Below, piece after piece: positions 44,576-53,211 of a DNA stretch of 64,000 nucleotides (the first letter of the stretch is position 1; every line of letters begins with the position of its first letter). The notes under the pieces are model-generated. The model did no database searches, was not told the DNA's origin, and worked only from the letters and a program-made list of their open reading frames with translations. This DNA is from Acetilactobacillus jinshanensis_A. Its GTDB lineage: Bacteria > Bacillota > Bacilli > Lactobacillales > Lactobacillaceae. The stretch is taken from contig CP171343.1 in NCBI GenBank assembly GCA_043289735.1, forward strand, positions 558,001 through 622,000. The letters are read 5' to 3'. A program made the position numbers and the translations under genes.

Positions 44576-44690
44576 AAAAATCCTAATAAATAATCAACTA
44601 AATACTAAATAAATAGTATATAAATACTAAATAGATAAATATCTAAATAGACTAATTAAAAAAAAAAGAGATATAAGAGAAAATTTAAGA
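44576..44690. other. AT-rich region beside the iterons (probable unwinding element)
   Basis: Nearly pure A/T with repeated AAATACTAAATA(G/A)ATA units and an A10 run. In iteron plasmids such a region next to the array is where Rep opens the DNA. The function is inferred from position and composition. Confidence 0.6.
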
Positions 44691-44798
44691 ACGTTCGCTA
44701 TTTAATGAGTACTTTTTGTTTGAATAATCTTAACCATTATTTTTATCATAATAGTATGTTAAAATTTATAATATCACTTACTATAAGAAGGTGGATTT

Positions 44799-46532
44799 GT
44801 GCATTCGTTAATCAAAAAATATTTAAATAAAAAGGCGGTTATTGCGGCCGTTTTATTTCTTATTATTCAAGTTGCGTGTGATCTATACTTACCTACGGTT
44901 ACCGTAAGTATCGTTGATAAAGGAATCGTTCACGATAACTTACCTTATATTTGGCAGCAGGGAATTCAGATGCTGGTGGTTACCTTAGTTGGTCTACTAG
45001 GCGCCGCCGGTAATATTTATTTTGCTGCTACCCAATCACAAGGAATGGGTAAAAAAATCCGTCTGGCCGTCTATCGAAAGGTCATTCACTTTTCTAACCA
45101 GAATTTAGATCATTTTGGTGACGCTTCGTTGATTACCCGAGCAACTAACGACGTGGTTCAGATTCAAAATTTAATGATCAACGTTTTGCGAATGATGATC
45201 ATGTCGCCGTTATTGTTATTCGGAGCCATTATTCTAGCATTTATTCAGAGTCCGAAGCTGACCGTTACTTTCGTTGCGGCGTTTGCTTTATTAGGGATCG
45301 TAATCATGATAATCCTTAAATTCGCGGTGCCCCGGTTTAAGAGCCTGCAGCGGCAGACCGATACCATCAATCTGATTTTTCGAGAGGGCCTGACCGGCGT
45401 TCGCGTGATCCGGGCGTTCAATCGGGATCCGTATGAGCAGCGGCGTTTCGGTCATGCCAACCAGCGTTACGCCAAGACCGGAATTCAGGCCTATACCTTA
45501 GCGGCGCTGATGTTCCCGATCATGACCTTTATTCTGAACTTGACTAATATCGGAATCGTTAGTTTAGGCAGTTATTTAATCGCTCACTACGAATTAGAAG
45601 TTGGTAACCTAGTCGCTTTTATGACCTATTCGACCCAGATTTTAATCAGTTTTATGATGCTAGCGATGCTTTTCGTCTTCGTTCCACGAGCTGAAGTTTC
45701 GGCTCAGCGAATCGATAAGGTTCTGGATACTAAAAATACGGTTCGGGATGCCCCGAGACCGTTCGTATTCCAAAAGGGTCGTCCGGCTAGTTTGAGGTTT
45801 AACCATGTTGATTTAAAGTATAAAACGACTCAAAAGCCGGTCTTGGACGACATTAATTTCTCTGCCGGAGCAGGACAGACCGTTGCCATTATCGGTGATA
45901 CCGGATCTGGTAAATCAAGTATCGTTAATTTGATTTCTCGGCTATACGATCCCGTTCATGGAAACGTTCTGTTGGACAACGTTCCCGTTAATCAACTGTC
46001 GCAGTCAGATTTACACCAGCGCGTTGCCATCACCATGCAAAAGGCAATCCTGTTTTCAGGAACAATCCGCAGCAACTTAAAGTTTGGTAACGAGCAGGCT
46101 ACTGATCAACAAATTTGGCATGCTTTAGCAGTGGCCCAAGCAGCTGACTTCGTTAAACGGGCTGGTGGACTAAATGCTAAGGTTGCTCAGAACGGGGATA
46201 ATTTCTCCGGAGGCCAGAAGCAGCGGCTTTCGATCGCCCGAACCGTTATTAAGCCTGCTGACGTCTATATCTTTGATGATTCGTTCTCAGCGCTGGATTT
46301 TGCGACCGATGCTAAGGTTCGTGAAAATCTTTACCAAGATCCGAAGATTCAGCGAGCCGTAACGGTGATCGTGGCCCAGCGAATTTCGACCATTATGGGC
46401 GCTAATCTGATTCTGGTTCTTCACCATGGTCGAATCGTTGGTAAGGGTACCCATCGTGAATTAATGAAGAATAATCCGTTCTATCGTTCAATCTATAATT
46501 CACAGATTAAGAAGGGGGCCAATAGATCATGA
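44799..46532 (+). CDS. Heterodimeric ABC exporter subunit with degenerate site
   Basis: 577 residues, GTG start after AGAAGGTGG. Six-helix exporter domain with NRDPYEQRRFGHANQRY, then the ATPase: Walker A IIGDTGSGKSS, signature FSGGQKQRLSIART, Walker B VYIFDDSFSALD. Asp replaces the catalytic Glu after Walker B, as in the non-catalytic half of LmrCD/BmrCD-type multidrug exporters. The stop overlaps the partner's start (46529). Confidence 0.93.
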   Translation: MHSLIKKYLNKKAVIAAVLFLIIQVACDLYLPTVTVSIVDKGIVHDNLPYIWQQGIQMLVVTLVGLLGAAGNIYFAATQSQGMGKKIRLAVYRKVIHFSNQNLDHFGDASLITRATNDVVQIQNLMINVLRMMIMSPLLLFGAIILAFIQSPKLTVTFVAAFALLGIVIMIILKFAVPRFKSLQRQTDTINLIFREGLTGVRVIRAFNRDPYEQRRFGHANQRYAKTGIQAYTLAALMFPIMTFILNLTNIGIVSLGSYLIAHYELEVGNLVAFMTYSTQILISFMMLAMLFVFVPRAEVSAQRIDKVLDTKNTVRDAPRPFVFQKGRPASLRFNHVDLKYKTTQKPVLDDINFSAGAGQTVAIIGDTGSGKSSIVNLISRLYDPVHGNVLLDNVPVNQLSQSDLHQRVAITMQKAILFSGTIRSNLKFGNEQATDQQIWHALAVAQAADFVKRAGGLNAKVAQNGDNFSGGQKQRLSIARTVIKPADVYIFDDSFSALDFATDAKVRENLYQDPKIQRAVTVIVAQRISTIMGANLILVLHHGRIVGKGTHRELMKNNPFYRSIYNSQIKKGANRS

Positions 46533-48346
46533 GTAAACCAAAACGTCAGCGTCGCGCTACCCATTTTTGGAAAACGACCTGGCGACTGGTTAAGTATATG
46601 AAGCCTTGGAAATGGCTAATGACCTTAGCTGGCTTTACGATTATGGTCTCGATGTTCTTGCAGATTGTCGCGCCCAGTATCTTAGGAAACGCCACGACCG
46701 TGATCTACAGTGGGATTAAAAAAGGCCATCATTTAAGTCGATTAGGTCATACCGTACCGACGCTGCCGATCGACTATTCAAAGGTCGGCCACATTCTGAT
46801 GATCGTGGCTCTGATGTACGTGATCGCCGTTTTGAACAGCATCGTTGAGCAGGTCATCATCAATTACGTATCGCAGAAGGCGGTCTATAGCTTGCGCCGG
46901 GACTTTAAACGAAAGATGGAGTATTTGCCCGTATCGTTTTATGACACGCACGATAACGGTGATATTATGTCCCGTGCGATTAATGATATGGATGATATTT
47001 CGACCATGCTGCAGACTAACGTCAGTCAGTTCATGATCAGTATCATCATTTTTGTCGGGGTACTGGTCATGATGTTCAAGGTCAGTTTCATTTTGACCCT
47101 GGTGGCGTTGTGCACCATCCCGCTGAGCGGAGCCGTAGTCGGACTGATCGTGCCGAAATCGCAGCGCTACTTCATCAGCCAGCAGCATCATCTAGGTCTA
47201 TTGAATAACCAGGTCGAAGAAAATTTTGCAGGTCATGACGTCATCAAGACCTTTAACCGTGAAAATACCGTCGTTAATCACTTTAAGAAAGAAAACGAGC
47301 GATATTACCAGTCTGCATGGCGAGCCCAGTTTTATTCGATCTTTATGTTCCCGATTACGATTTTTATTAAGAACCTGGATTACGTTTTCGTTGCCATTAT
47401 CGGCGGAATCGAAGTCATCAACGGAGAGTTGCCATTAGGTAACGTTCAGGCCTTTCTGCAGTACACCAATATGTTCTCGCAGCCGATCACGCAGCTGGCT
47501 AACCTAACCAGTACCATTCAGTATACGGTCGCGTCGGCCGAACGGGTCTTCGAGATCTTGGATGAACCGGAAATGTCGACGAAACAGCGTGAGATTCCGG
47601 ATGATAAGACCGGTGACGTGGTTGACTTCCAGCACGTTAACTTCCGTTATCTGCCTGACCGGCCGTTGATTCATGACTTTAACCTGTCGGTAAAACCGGG
47701 CAGCACGATTGCCATCGTGGGGCCGACCGGAGCCGGTAAGTCGACCATGATTAATCTTCTGGAGCGTTTTTACGACGTTGATTCTGGCCACATTCGAATC
47801 GACGGGGTTGACACCCGTAACCTGAGCCGACCGCAGCTGCGTCGCAACATGGCGATGGTCCTTCAGAACACCTGGCTTTTTAAGGGCACCGTCTTCGATA
47901 ACATTCGTTACGGTAATCTGAAGGCCACTAAGCACGACGTTGCTAAAGCGGCTAAATTGAGCCACGCTGACGATTTTATACGGCGCTTACCAAACGGTTA
48001 CGAAACGAAACTAAACGAGAACGCCAGCAATATTTCCCAGGGTCAGCGGCAGTTGCTGACGATTGCCCGAGCATTTGTAGCTAATCCGCGGATTATGATC
48101 CTGGACGAAGCCACCAGTTCCGTCGATACGAAGACCGAATCCATGATCCAGGACGCTATGGACCGTTTGGTGAAGAACCGAACCAGTTTCGTGATCGCTC
48201 ATCGTTTGTCAACGATTCAAAATGCTGACGACATCATCGTGATGAATCACGGTCACATTGTTGAAACCGGCACCCATAACGAATTGTTAAAGAAACACGG
48301 CTTCTATTACCGTCTTTATAATTCTCAGTTTATCGGGGTTAATTAA
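46529..48346 (+). CDS. Heterodimeric ABC exporter subunit, catalytic
   Basis: 605 residues. Six helices, then Walker A VGPTGAGKST, Q-loop VLQNTWLFKGTV, signature NISQGQRQLLTIARA, Walker B IMILDEATSSVDT with the catalytic Glu, and the H-loop IAHRLST. The four-base overlap with the upstream gene implies coupled translation of the pair. Likely exports drugs or lipophilic compounds. Confidence 0.94.
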   Translation: MSKPKRQRRATHFWKTTWRLVKYMKPWKWLMTLAGFTIMVSMFLQIVAPSILGNATTVIYSGIKKGHHLSRLGHTVPTLPIDYSKVGHILMIVALMYVIAVLNSIVEQVIINYVSQKAVYSLRRDFKRKMEYLPVSFYDTHDNGDIMSRAINDMDDISTMLQTNVSQFMISIIIFVGVLVMMFKVSFILTLVALCTIPLSGAVVGLIVPKSQRYFISQQHHLGLLNNQVEENFAGHDVIKTFNRENTVVNHFKKENERYYQSAWRAQFYSIFMFPITIFIKNLDYVFVAIIGGIEVINGELPLGNVQAFLQYTNMFSQPITQLANLTSTIQYTVASAERVFEILDEPEMSTKQREIPDDKTGDVVDFQHVNFRYLPDRPLIHDFNLSVKPGSTIAIVGPTGAGKSTMINLLERFYDVDSGHIRIDGVDTRNLSRPQLRRNMAMVLQNTWLFKGTVFDNIRYGNLKATKHDVAKAAKLSHADDFIRRLPNGYETKLNENASNISQGQRQLLTIARAFVANPRIMILDEATSSVDTKTESMIQDAMDRLVKNRTSFVIAHRLSTIQNADDIIVMNHGHIVETGTHNELLKKHGFYYRLYNSQFIGVN

Positions 48347-48421
48347 TTTTGCACTTGATTATTGTAATAAAATGAGTTTGTTAAAATACAACCACATCTA
48401 TTTATAAGGAGTTTTAATTTT

Positions 48422-48706
48422 ATGAAACTTAACTTGAGAAAAATGGTTACCGTTTCCGCAGCCGCTTTAATGCTGGCTGGGGTTGGTGCTTCGGCTACCA
48501 ACGCAGGTTCTCCGGTTCACGCTAGTCGTCGAACGGTTCGCATCAGTAATTTACGTCGTGATAAGTATCAGATTAAAAATATTAACCGTAAAATCGCTCG
48601 TTTAAGCCGAAAGGCGGTTAAGAAAGGTAAACGATCCAAGAAGAAAAGCTCACTGAAATTAATCAGTGGGCTTTTTGGATTAAATAACTTTCTTATGATG
48701 TTTTGA
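48422..48706 (+). CDS. Small secreted basic protein
   Basis: Start after ATAAGGAGTTTTAATTTT. An N-terminal signal peptide (KMVTVSAAALMLAGVGASATNA, cleavage near the following Gly-Ser) is followed by a strongly basic part (RRTVRISNLRRDKYQIKNINRKIARLSRKAVKKGKRSKKK). The last 20 codons overlap a terminator hairpin (48644-48679), so the original protein may have ended at KKK. Similar short cationic exported proteins occur in lactobacilli; function unknown. Confidence 0.55.
   Translation: MKLNLRKMVTVSAAALMLAGVGASATNAGSPVHASRRTVRISNLRRDKYQIKNINRKIARLSRKAVKKGKRSKKKSSLKLISGLFGLNNFLMMF
48644..48679 (+). terminator. Terminator within the 3' end of the small secreted protein gene
   Basis: AAAAGC(T)CACTGA / TCAGTGGGCTTTTTGG around a short loop, with a T-run. 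It lies inside the open frame, suggesting that the reading frame originally ended earlier. Confidence 0.7.
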
Positions 48707-48883
48707 AACGACAGGTGCGAACAGATAACCAGGCTTTAATCCATGCCAAGCGCGTTTCCAGTAGTATTGGTGTGAGTTTTCTACGATGTTTAGCATGTCG
48801 ATAATCCGATGATCATGCTGTGCATTGGCTAATAAGTTACGAAGTAATTCAATAACAACGTCTTTTGGAATTACTCTTAACAT
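48680..48883 (-). CDS. Unknown small protein, 67 aa
   Basis: The ATG at 48883 gives MLRVIPKDVVIELLRNLLANAQHDHRIIDMLNIVENSHQYYWKRAWHGLKPGYLF. AAAGGATGG lies 14 bases upstream, a little far. A longer start at 48949 would overlap the promoter of the divergent gene. No family recognised. Confidence 0.45.
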   Translation of the reverse strand: MLRVIPKDVVIELLRNLLANAQHDHRIIDMLNIVENSHQYYWKRAWHGLKPGYLFAPVVSKHHKKVI

Positions 48884-48953
48884 GGAATATCGCCATCCTT
48901 TACTTTGTTTATTTGTTACTTTAACTGTATAATATGAATTGGGAGGCATCTCG

Positions 48954-49178
48954 ATGGTTGATAAAGAATCTTTAGAGTATTTAGATCAAAGTATCGATGA
49001 TTTATCTAGAGCCTCTAGTAAACTATACATGGCTAAACAGAATATTAAGAACGAAAACGATAATGGTGAAAACCAGGTGCTTCTGGAATTCATTAATAAT
49101 ATTTACACTAACGTGATGGAATCGATGCACGAATTAAAAGCTAAGCAAAAGCTATATCGTAAGTATCCCAACAGTTAA
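48954..49178 (+). CDS. Unknown helical protein, 74 aa
   Basis: ATG 48954 after GGGAGGCATCTCG, with TATAAT upstream near 48928. The product is helical and acidic (ESLEYLDQSIDDLSRASSKLYMAKQNIKNENDN ... VMESMHELKAKQKLY), possibly a coiled coil. Function unknown. Confidence 0.55.
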   Translation: MVDKESLEYLDQSIDDLSRASSKLYMAKQNIKNENDNGENQVLLEFINNIYTNVMESMHELKAKQKLYRKYPNS

Positions 49179-49229
49179 TTTTAATACCTTATTTAATAAA
49201 TAATAAATTTGATGATTAAGTTAATAATC

Positions 49230-49476
49230 GTAAGCTGATATTGATCGTTGCTCCTCATTTCAGTAAAGTTACCGTTTCAGTGTCAGAGATCCGGTGGTGA
49301 ATACGAACCAGTCAGGGCGACGCTTGAATATACCATGAAGTTATAGTGTTACGGAGCTAATAAATCCGTTATCATCCACTTGAGTGAGTAGTGACCTGCT
49401 AAAATGGGTGGTACCGCGGTTAAAAGAATGATCGTCCCAATTATTCTAATTTGAAATAGTTGAGGCGGCTTTTTGG
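49230..49476 (+). promoter_or_regulatory. T-box leader 1 of a tandem pair
   Basis: Contains stem I features (CAGTAAAG, CCGGTGGTGAA), a specifier region TTGAATATACC (49325-49334), the T-box AAAATGGGTGGTACCGCGG (49401-49420) and a terminator CGTCCCAATTATT / AATAGTTGAGGCGG followed by TTTTT. TGGT would pair with a tRNA with A73. The specifier could be TAT (Tyr) or ATA (Ile), depending on register. Only a short open frame (MLKIVQNYFNSGLKEVKNYLENNK, from about 49490) follows before the next T-box. Confidence 0.88.
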
Positions 49477-49570
49477 TTTGTCTTATTACGATGCTAAAAA
49501 TTGTGCAAAATTATTTTAATTCCGGTCTTAAAGAAGTTAAAAATTATTTAGAAAATAATAAAGTGACAAT

Positions 49571-49790
49571 TTGTAAGTCGATATAGATCGTTGCTTCTCA
49601 TTTCAGTAGAGTTATCGTTTCAGCGTCAGAGAGCCGGTGGTTAAGTGCGAACCGGTCAGGATGATAGCTTGAATTACGATGAGATTATAACGCGAGGAAC
49701 TAATAGATCCGTTACTATCCATTAAAGTGAGTAGTTACCTGCTAAAATGGGTGGTACCGCGGTTAAAAAAGTCGTCCCAATTATTCTTTG
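49571..49790 (+). promoter_or_regulatory. T-box leader 2 of a tandem pair, terminator degraded
   Basis: Closely similar to leader 1: CAGTAGAG, GCCGGTGG, specifier region TTGAATTACGATG (TAC, Tyr, at 49675-49677 is the simplest reading) and AAAATGGGTGGTACCGCGG (49744-49762). After CGTCCCAATTATTC the matching terminator arm and T-run are absent. No intact gene follows. Confidence 0.85.
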
Positions 49791-49899
49791 AATCAAAATC
49801 TTTAACATCATTATGTCGAACTTTGATCATCGTTACCATTTGTAGTATCCGATCGTTCAGAAAATTAAGAATAATTAAATAAATTGAAAGGAAATACCG

Positions 49900-50000
49900 A
49901 TGAAAAATGACATGCGGGTCATCGATGCGCCATTATTATTAAAGCCGTTATGAATTACCGAAACCTTTGAAGTTAGCAACATAAAGATTTCATAAAATTA
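49900..50000 (+). pseudogene. Start of a lost gene behind the T-boxes
   Basis: GAAAGGAAATACCG precedes ATG 49900; the frame reads MKNDMRVIDAPLLLKPL and stops at TGA 49951-49953, continuing in frame as ITETFEVSN. It has a good ribosome-binding site and looks like the first codons of the gene once controlled by the T-boxes, but too little is left to name it. 50000-50200 is AT-rich without a gene. Confidence 0.4.
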
Positions 50001-50212
50001 GAAAAGAAATTAGTTATAAATAATAATATTTATTTGCTTAATAATTTTCTTTGGATCTAAGAAATAGTGTTGATACATATGGGGAATATTTATGAATTTT
50101 ATTAATAATTTTATTAAATTATATCTAAGTTTGATCAGATCAATCTATTTGAATTAGTAAAATGGAAAAAGCTCTTGATCTTAATTCAACGTCTTTTTTG
50201 GTCTATTTAATT

Positions 50213-50517
50213 TTAATACCAGTGATGAGCTTGCCAGAAACGTTTGGCGTCAACCCAGGAACCGTAACGGGATTTGGCGTAAGCATCACCGACTTTAACT
50301 TGATGCCGGTGATTCAAGTTAATACGACCGTGTTTATAACCTAAGTAAGCAGGTTCTAATTACTTAAACCGTCCCGAAACCAGTTATTATTTTGATTAGT
50401 TTCTTGTTAACTTTATGAATTAAGCTAGGTTGATTTTGAGCTCTTTGTTGTTTTACCCACGCCAGTTAACATAAATAATGACAACAACGCTACAGAAACT
50501 TTTCGACTTAACTTCAT
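50213..50517 (-). pseudogene. apf: Apf-type wall protein, internally deleted
   Basis: From ATG 50517 (AAGGATGTTATCA upstream) a signal peptide MKLSRKVSVALLSLFMLTGVG is readable. After breaks come NNWFRDGLS and then YLGYKHGRINLNHRHQVKVGDAYAKSRYGSWVDAKRFWQAHHWY to TAA at 50213. Compared with the related copy at 61401-61679, the segment with the putative catalytic Glu (WISGHESG) is deleted. Apf-like transglycosylase proteins act on peptidoglycan at the cell surface. Confidence 0.75.
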
Positions 50518-50769
50518 TGATAACATCCTTAATTTCGATTAATAGATTAATTGGTTTTCAGGCTCTCAAGCCGACTCGACATTTTATATATTACGCTTTG
50601 AATATTAATTGGAGATTATCAGAAGATTACAAATTAATTACAGAAGATTAAATTCAGTAATATTCTTCGACTAAGGTTTAATAAATATTAATAAAAATAT
50701 CTTGCACTATATATTTGTATACCAGACATTTATGTGATAAGTTAAGAATGTGAAAGGAGCTGATGGATT

Positions 50770-52104
50770 ATGAATAATTATGATTATGACGTCTTTTACA
50801 TCGGTGCTGGACACGGTACTTTTGACGGTGCCATTCCGTTAGCTAATAAAGGTGTTAAAGTCGGCGTCGCTGAAGAAGATAAAATCGGTGGTACTTGCCC
50901 GAACTGGGGTTGTAACGCCAAGATTACGTTAGATGCTCCCGTAAAATTAACTCGTGAACAAGAAAATATTAAAAATATTTTAAACGGCCACACTTCTGTT
51001 AACTGGTCCGAAAACATGAAGCATAAGCATCAGGTTATCGATGGCTTACCAAAAGCAATCGGCGGCTTAATGAAGAACGCCAATATTGATATTTTACACG
51101 GTCACGCAGCTTTAGTTGATAAGCATACCATTAAAATTGGTGATCAAAAGAAGACCGCTAAGAACATCGTCATTTCAACGGGCTTACGTTCTCATCGTTT
51201 AAACTTACCTGGTAAAGAATTAGCACACGACAGCAAAGACTTCTTTAAACTTAGAAAGTTACCGAAGCGAATTGCCGTCGTCGGTGCTGGTTACATCGCT
51301 ATGGAATTTGCTACGATCGCTAACGCCAGCGGTGCTCAAGTCACGATTTTAATGCATCATAACCAAGCTCTTCGTCGTTTCTACCAGCCTTACGTTAAGA
51401 AGGTCGTTGATCAGATGAAGAAGCAGGGCGTTAAGTTCGTTCCGAACGCCGGAGTTAGCGGCTTTGCTAAGAACGGCGACGCCATTACCGTTAAGTATGG
51501 TAACGGCAAGCAGATGAACGTTGACTACGTTCTAGACGCCAGTGGCCGAATTCCAAACGTTGAAAACATCGGCTTAGATAAAGTTGGTGTTAAGTACGAC
51601 CCTCGTAAGGGTATTAAAGTTAATAACTATCTTCAGACCAGCGTTAGCAACATTTACGCTTCCGGAGACGTTATCAACAGTTCCGAACCTAAATTGACCC
51701 CCACCGCCATTTTCGAAAGTACTTACTTGATGCAGCGGTTCTCCGGTCAGACTAAAGATCCGATTAACTTCCCAGTTATTCCCACGGTTGCCTTTACTTC
51801 ACCGCGAATTGCTGAATTGGGGGTACCGGTTGCTAAAGCTGAAAAGAGCGATAATTACAAGGTCGTTCATCATGACCTTACCGGTGACTGGTACCGTCAG
51901 GTCGATCAAGAACCCGTTGCTGACGTTACTTTAGTCTTTGATAAGAAGGGCCGTTTAGTCGGGGCTACTGAAGTCAGTGACCAAGCTGATGACGCCATCG
52001 ATACCTTATTACCAGCTGCTGAATTAAAGCTTAATAAGAAGCAGATCGGTCGCATGGTCTACCTCTTCCCCTCGATCGCTAGTGATGAATGGATGAATCT
52101 CTAA
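50770..52104 (+). CDS. FAD-dependent pyridine nucleotide-disulfide oxidoreductase
   Basis: 444 residues of the glutathione/mercuric reductase class. FAD motif FYIGAGHGTFDGA, redox-active GGTCPNWGCNAK, NAD(P) motif VVGAGYIAMEFATIANASG, second FAD motif NIYASGDV and a C-terminal dimerisation domain (VAFTSPRIAELG). The C-terminal His-Glu pair of classic glutathione reductase is not evident, so the substrate is uncertain. Followed by trxA and msrB, which suggests thiol or oxidative stress defence. A paralogue begins at 62853. Confidence 0.9.
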   Translation: MNNYDYDVFYIGAGHGTFDGAIPLANKGVKVGVAEEDKIGGTCPNWGCNAKITLDAPVKLTREQENIKNILNGHTSVNWSENMKHKHQVIDGLPKAIGGLMKNANIDILHGHAALVDKHTIKIGDQKKTAKNIVISTGLRSHRLNLPGKELAHDSKDFFKLRKLPKRIAVVGAGYIAMEFATIANASGAQVTILMHHNQALRRFYQPYVKKVVDQMKKQGVKFVPNAGVSGFAKNGDAITVKYGNGKQMNVDYVLDASGRIPNVENIGLDKVGVKYDPRKGIKVNNYLQTSVSNIYASGDVINSSEPKLTPTAIFESTYLMQRFSGQTKDPINFPVIPTVAFTSPRIAELGVPVAKAEKSDNYKVVHHDLTGDWYRQVDQEPVADVTLVFDKKGRLVGATEVSDQADDAIDTLLPAAELKLNKKQIGRMVYLFPSIASDEWMNL

Positions 52105-52107
52105 ACT

Positions 52108-52137
52108 AATTGCATACGATTTTAATTTGTTTATAAT
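52108..52137 (+). promoter_or_regulatory. trxA promoter
   Basis: TTGCAT (52110-52115) and TATAAT (52132-52137), 16 bp apart. Transcription should begin near 52144, leaving only about 9 bases before the ATG at 52153 and no ribosome-binding site, close to a leaderless mRNA. Confidence 0.6.
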
Positions 52138-52152
52138 GATAATCGTATTCGC

Positions 52153-52464
52153 ATGGTCAATGAAACTACCGATCAAAAATTTGAACAGGATACCGCTAAG
52201 GGATTAACCTTAACCGACTTCGGCGCCAGCTGGTGTGGTCCTTGCCATATGGAAGCGCCGATCATCGCTCAGTTAGCTAAGGACCTAGGTGATAAAGCTA
52301 AGGTTTACAAGATGGACGTCGACGCTAACCCGAAGACCGCTCAGAAATTAGGCATCATGGGCATTCCGACCATGGTGGTTAAAAAGGACGGTCAGATCGT
52401 GGACCGGCTCACCGGCGTTCACAGTGAAGATCAATTAAAGACCGTTTTAGCTAAACACGCTTAA
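52153..52464 (+). CDS. trxA: Thioredoxin
   Basis: 103 residues with the active site ASWCGPCHMEAP, KMDVDANPKTAQKLGIMGIPTMVVKKDG (cis-Pro loop) and the usual C-terminal helix. Reduces protein disulfides and supplies MsrB, whose gene follows 21 bp downstream. Together with the upstream disulfide reductase it forms a redox-repair cluster. Confidence 0.93.
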   Translation: MVNETTDQKFEQDTAKGLTLTDFGASWCGPCHMEAPIIAQLAKDLGDKAKVYKMDVDANPKTAQKLGIMGIPTMVVKKDGQIVDRLTGVHSEDQLKTVLAKHA

Positions 52465-52485
52465 ATTATTTTTGGAGGCCGTCAT

Positions 52486-52920
52486 ATGAAAAACAGTAAA
52501 TACGAAGCAAACATCAAGAAATTGACCCCTGAACAATACAAATGCACCCAAGAACGGGGCACCGAAATGGCTTTTACCGGCAAATACGATAATTTCTACA
52601 AGAAGGGCATCTACGTTGATTTAGTCAGCGGCGAGCCGCTGTTCAGTTCGGCTGATAAATACGATTCCGGCTGTGGCTGGCCTGCCTTTACTCAACCGAT
52701 TCCGGGTGCTTTGACCTCCGATGTGGATACCCGAGCCGGGATGGTCCGCAACGAAGTCCGCAGCAAGGATTCGCATTCTCATCTAGGCCACGTGTTCGAC
52801 GACGGCCCCGTTGACAAAGGCGGCCTCCGTTACTGCATTAATTCCGCTTCGTTGAAGTTTATTCCGTTAGCTGATATGAAGAAGGCGGGCTATGGTGACT
52901 ACCTTAAGTACGTTAAATAA
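52486..52920 (+). CDS. msrB: Peptide methionine (R)-S-oxide reductase
   Basis: 144 residues. GCGWPAFTQPI, HSHLGHVFDDGP and GGLRYCINSASLKFIP with the catalytic Cys. Repairs oxidised methionine using thioredoxin. The zinc-binding CxxC pairs of some MsrBs are absent. Start after TTTGGAGGCCGTCAT. Confidence 0.94.
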   Translation: MKNSKYEANIKKLTPEQYKCTQERGTEMAFTGKYDNFYKKGIYVDLVSGEPLFSSADKYDSGCGWPAFTQPIPGALTSDVDTRAGMVRNEVRSKDSHSHLGHVFDDGPVDKGGLRYCINSASLKFIPLADMKKAGYGDYLKYVK

Positions 52921-53179
52921 ACGGAAATACCTGGATCAGCTGGATCACGAAAGTCCCGACGCCGTGCTGGGCAACCTGATGAGTGATTATCATTATTCGT
53001 TGCATTTAAAAGACATCATCGACCCGTGCGACTGGCTGCACCGGTGCAATTACCAGCATCTAAAGATGAACGCCAAAGATAAGCAGACGATTCAATCTCG
53101 CCAGCCGATGTTCTATAATGCAATTCAGCACCGACCAGTTAATCGCCAGGATGTTATTAAAATTATAAAAAATCTGTAA
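52892..53179 (+). CDS. Unknown protein overlapping msrB, 95 aa
   Basis: ATG 52892 (AAGAAGGCGGGCT upstream) overlaps msrB by 29 bases in another frame. Product: NKRKYLDQLDHESPDAVLGNLMSDYHYSLHLKDIIDPCDWLHRCNYQ..., soluble with several His. Ends in a hairpin AAAAAATCT/AGATTTTTT. No family recognised, but the composition looks coding well beyond the overlap. Confidence 0.5.
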   Translation: MVTTLSTLNKRKYLDQLDHESPDAVLGNLMSDYHYSLHLKDIIDPCDWLHRCNYQHLKMNAKDKQTIQSRQPMFYNAIQHRPVNRQDVIKIIKNL

Positions 53180-53211
53180 ATTAGAGATTTTTTATTTTCT
53201 AAATTAATTTT

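Noticed and set aside
46778..47965. Minus-strand open frames opposite the ABC exporter genes
   Set aside because: Antisense shadows of well-supported exporter subunits; composition rich in Asp/His/Val as expected from reverse reading.
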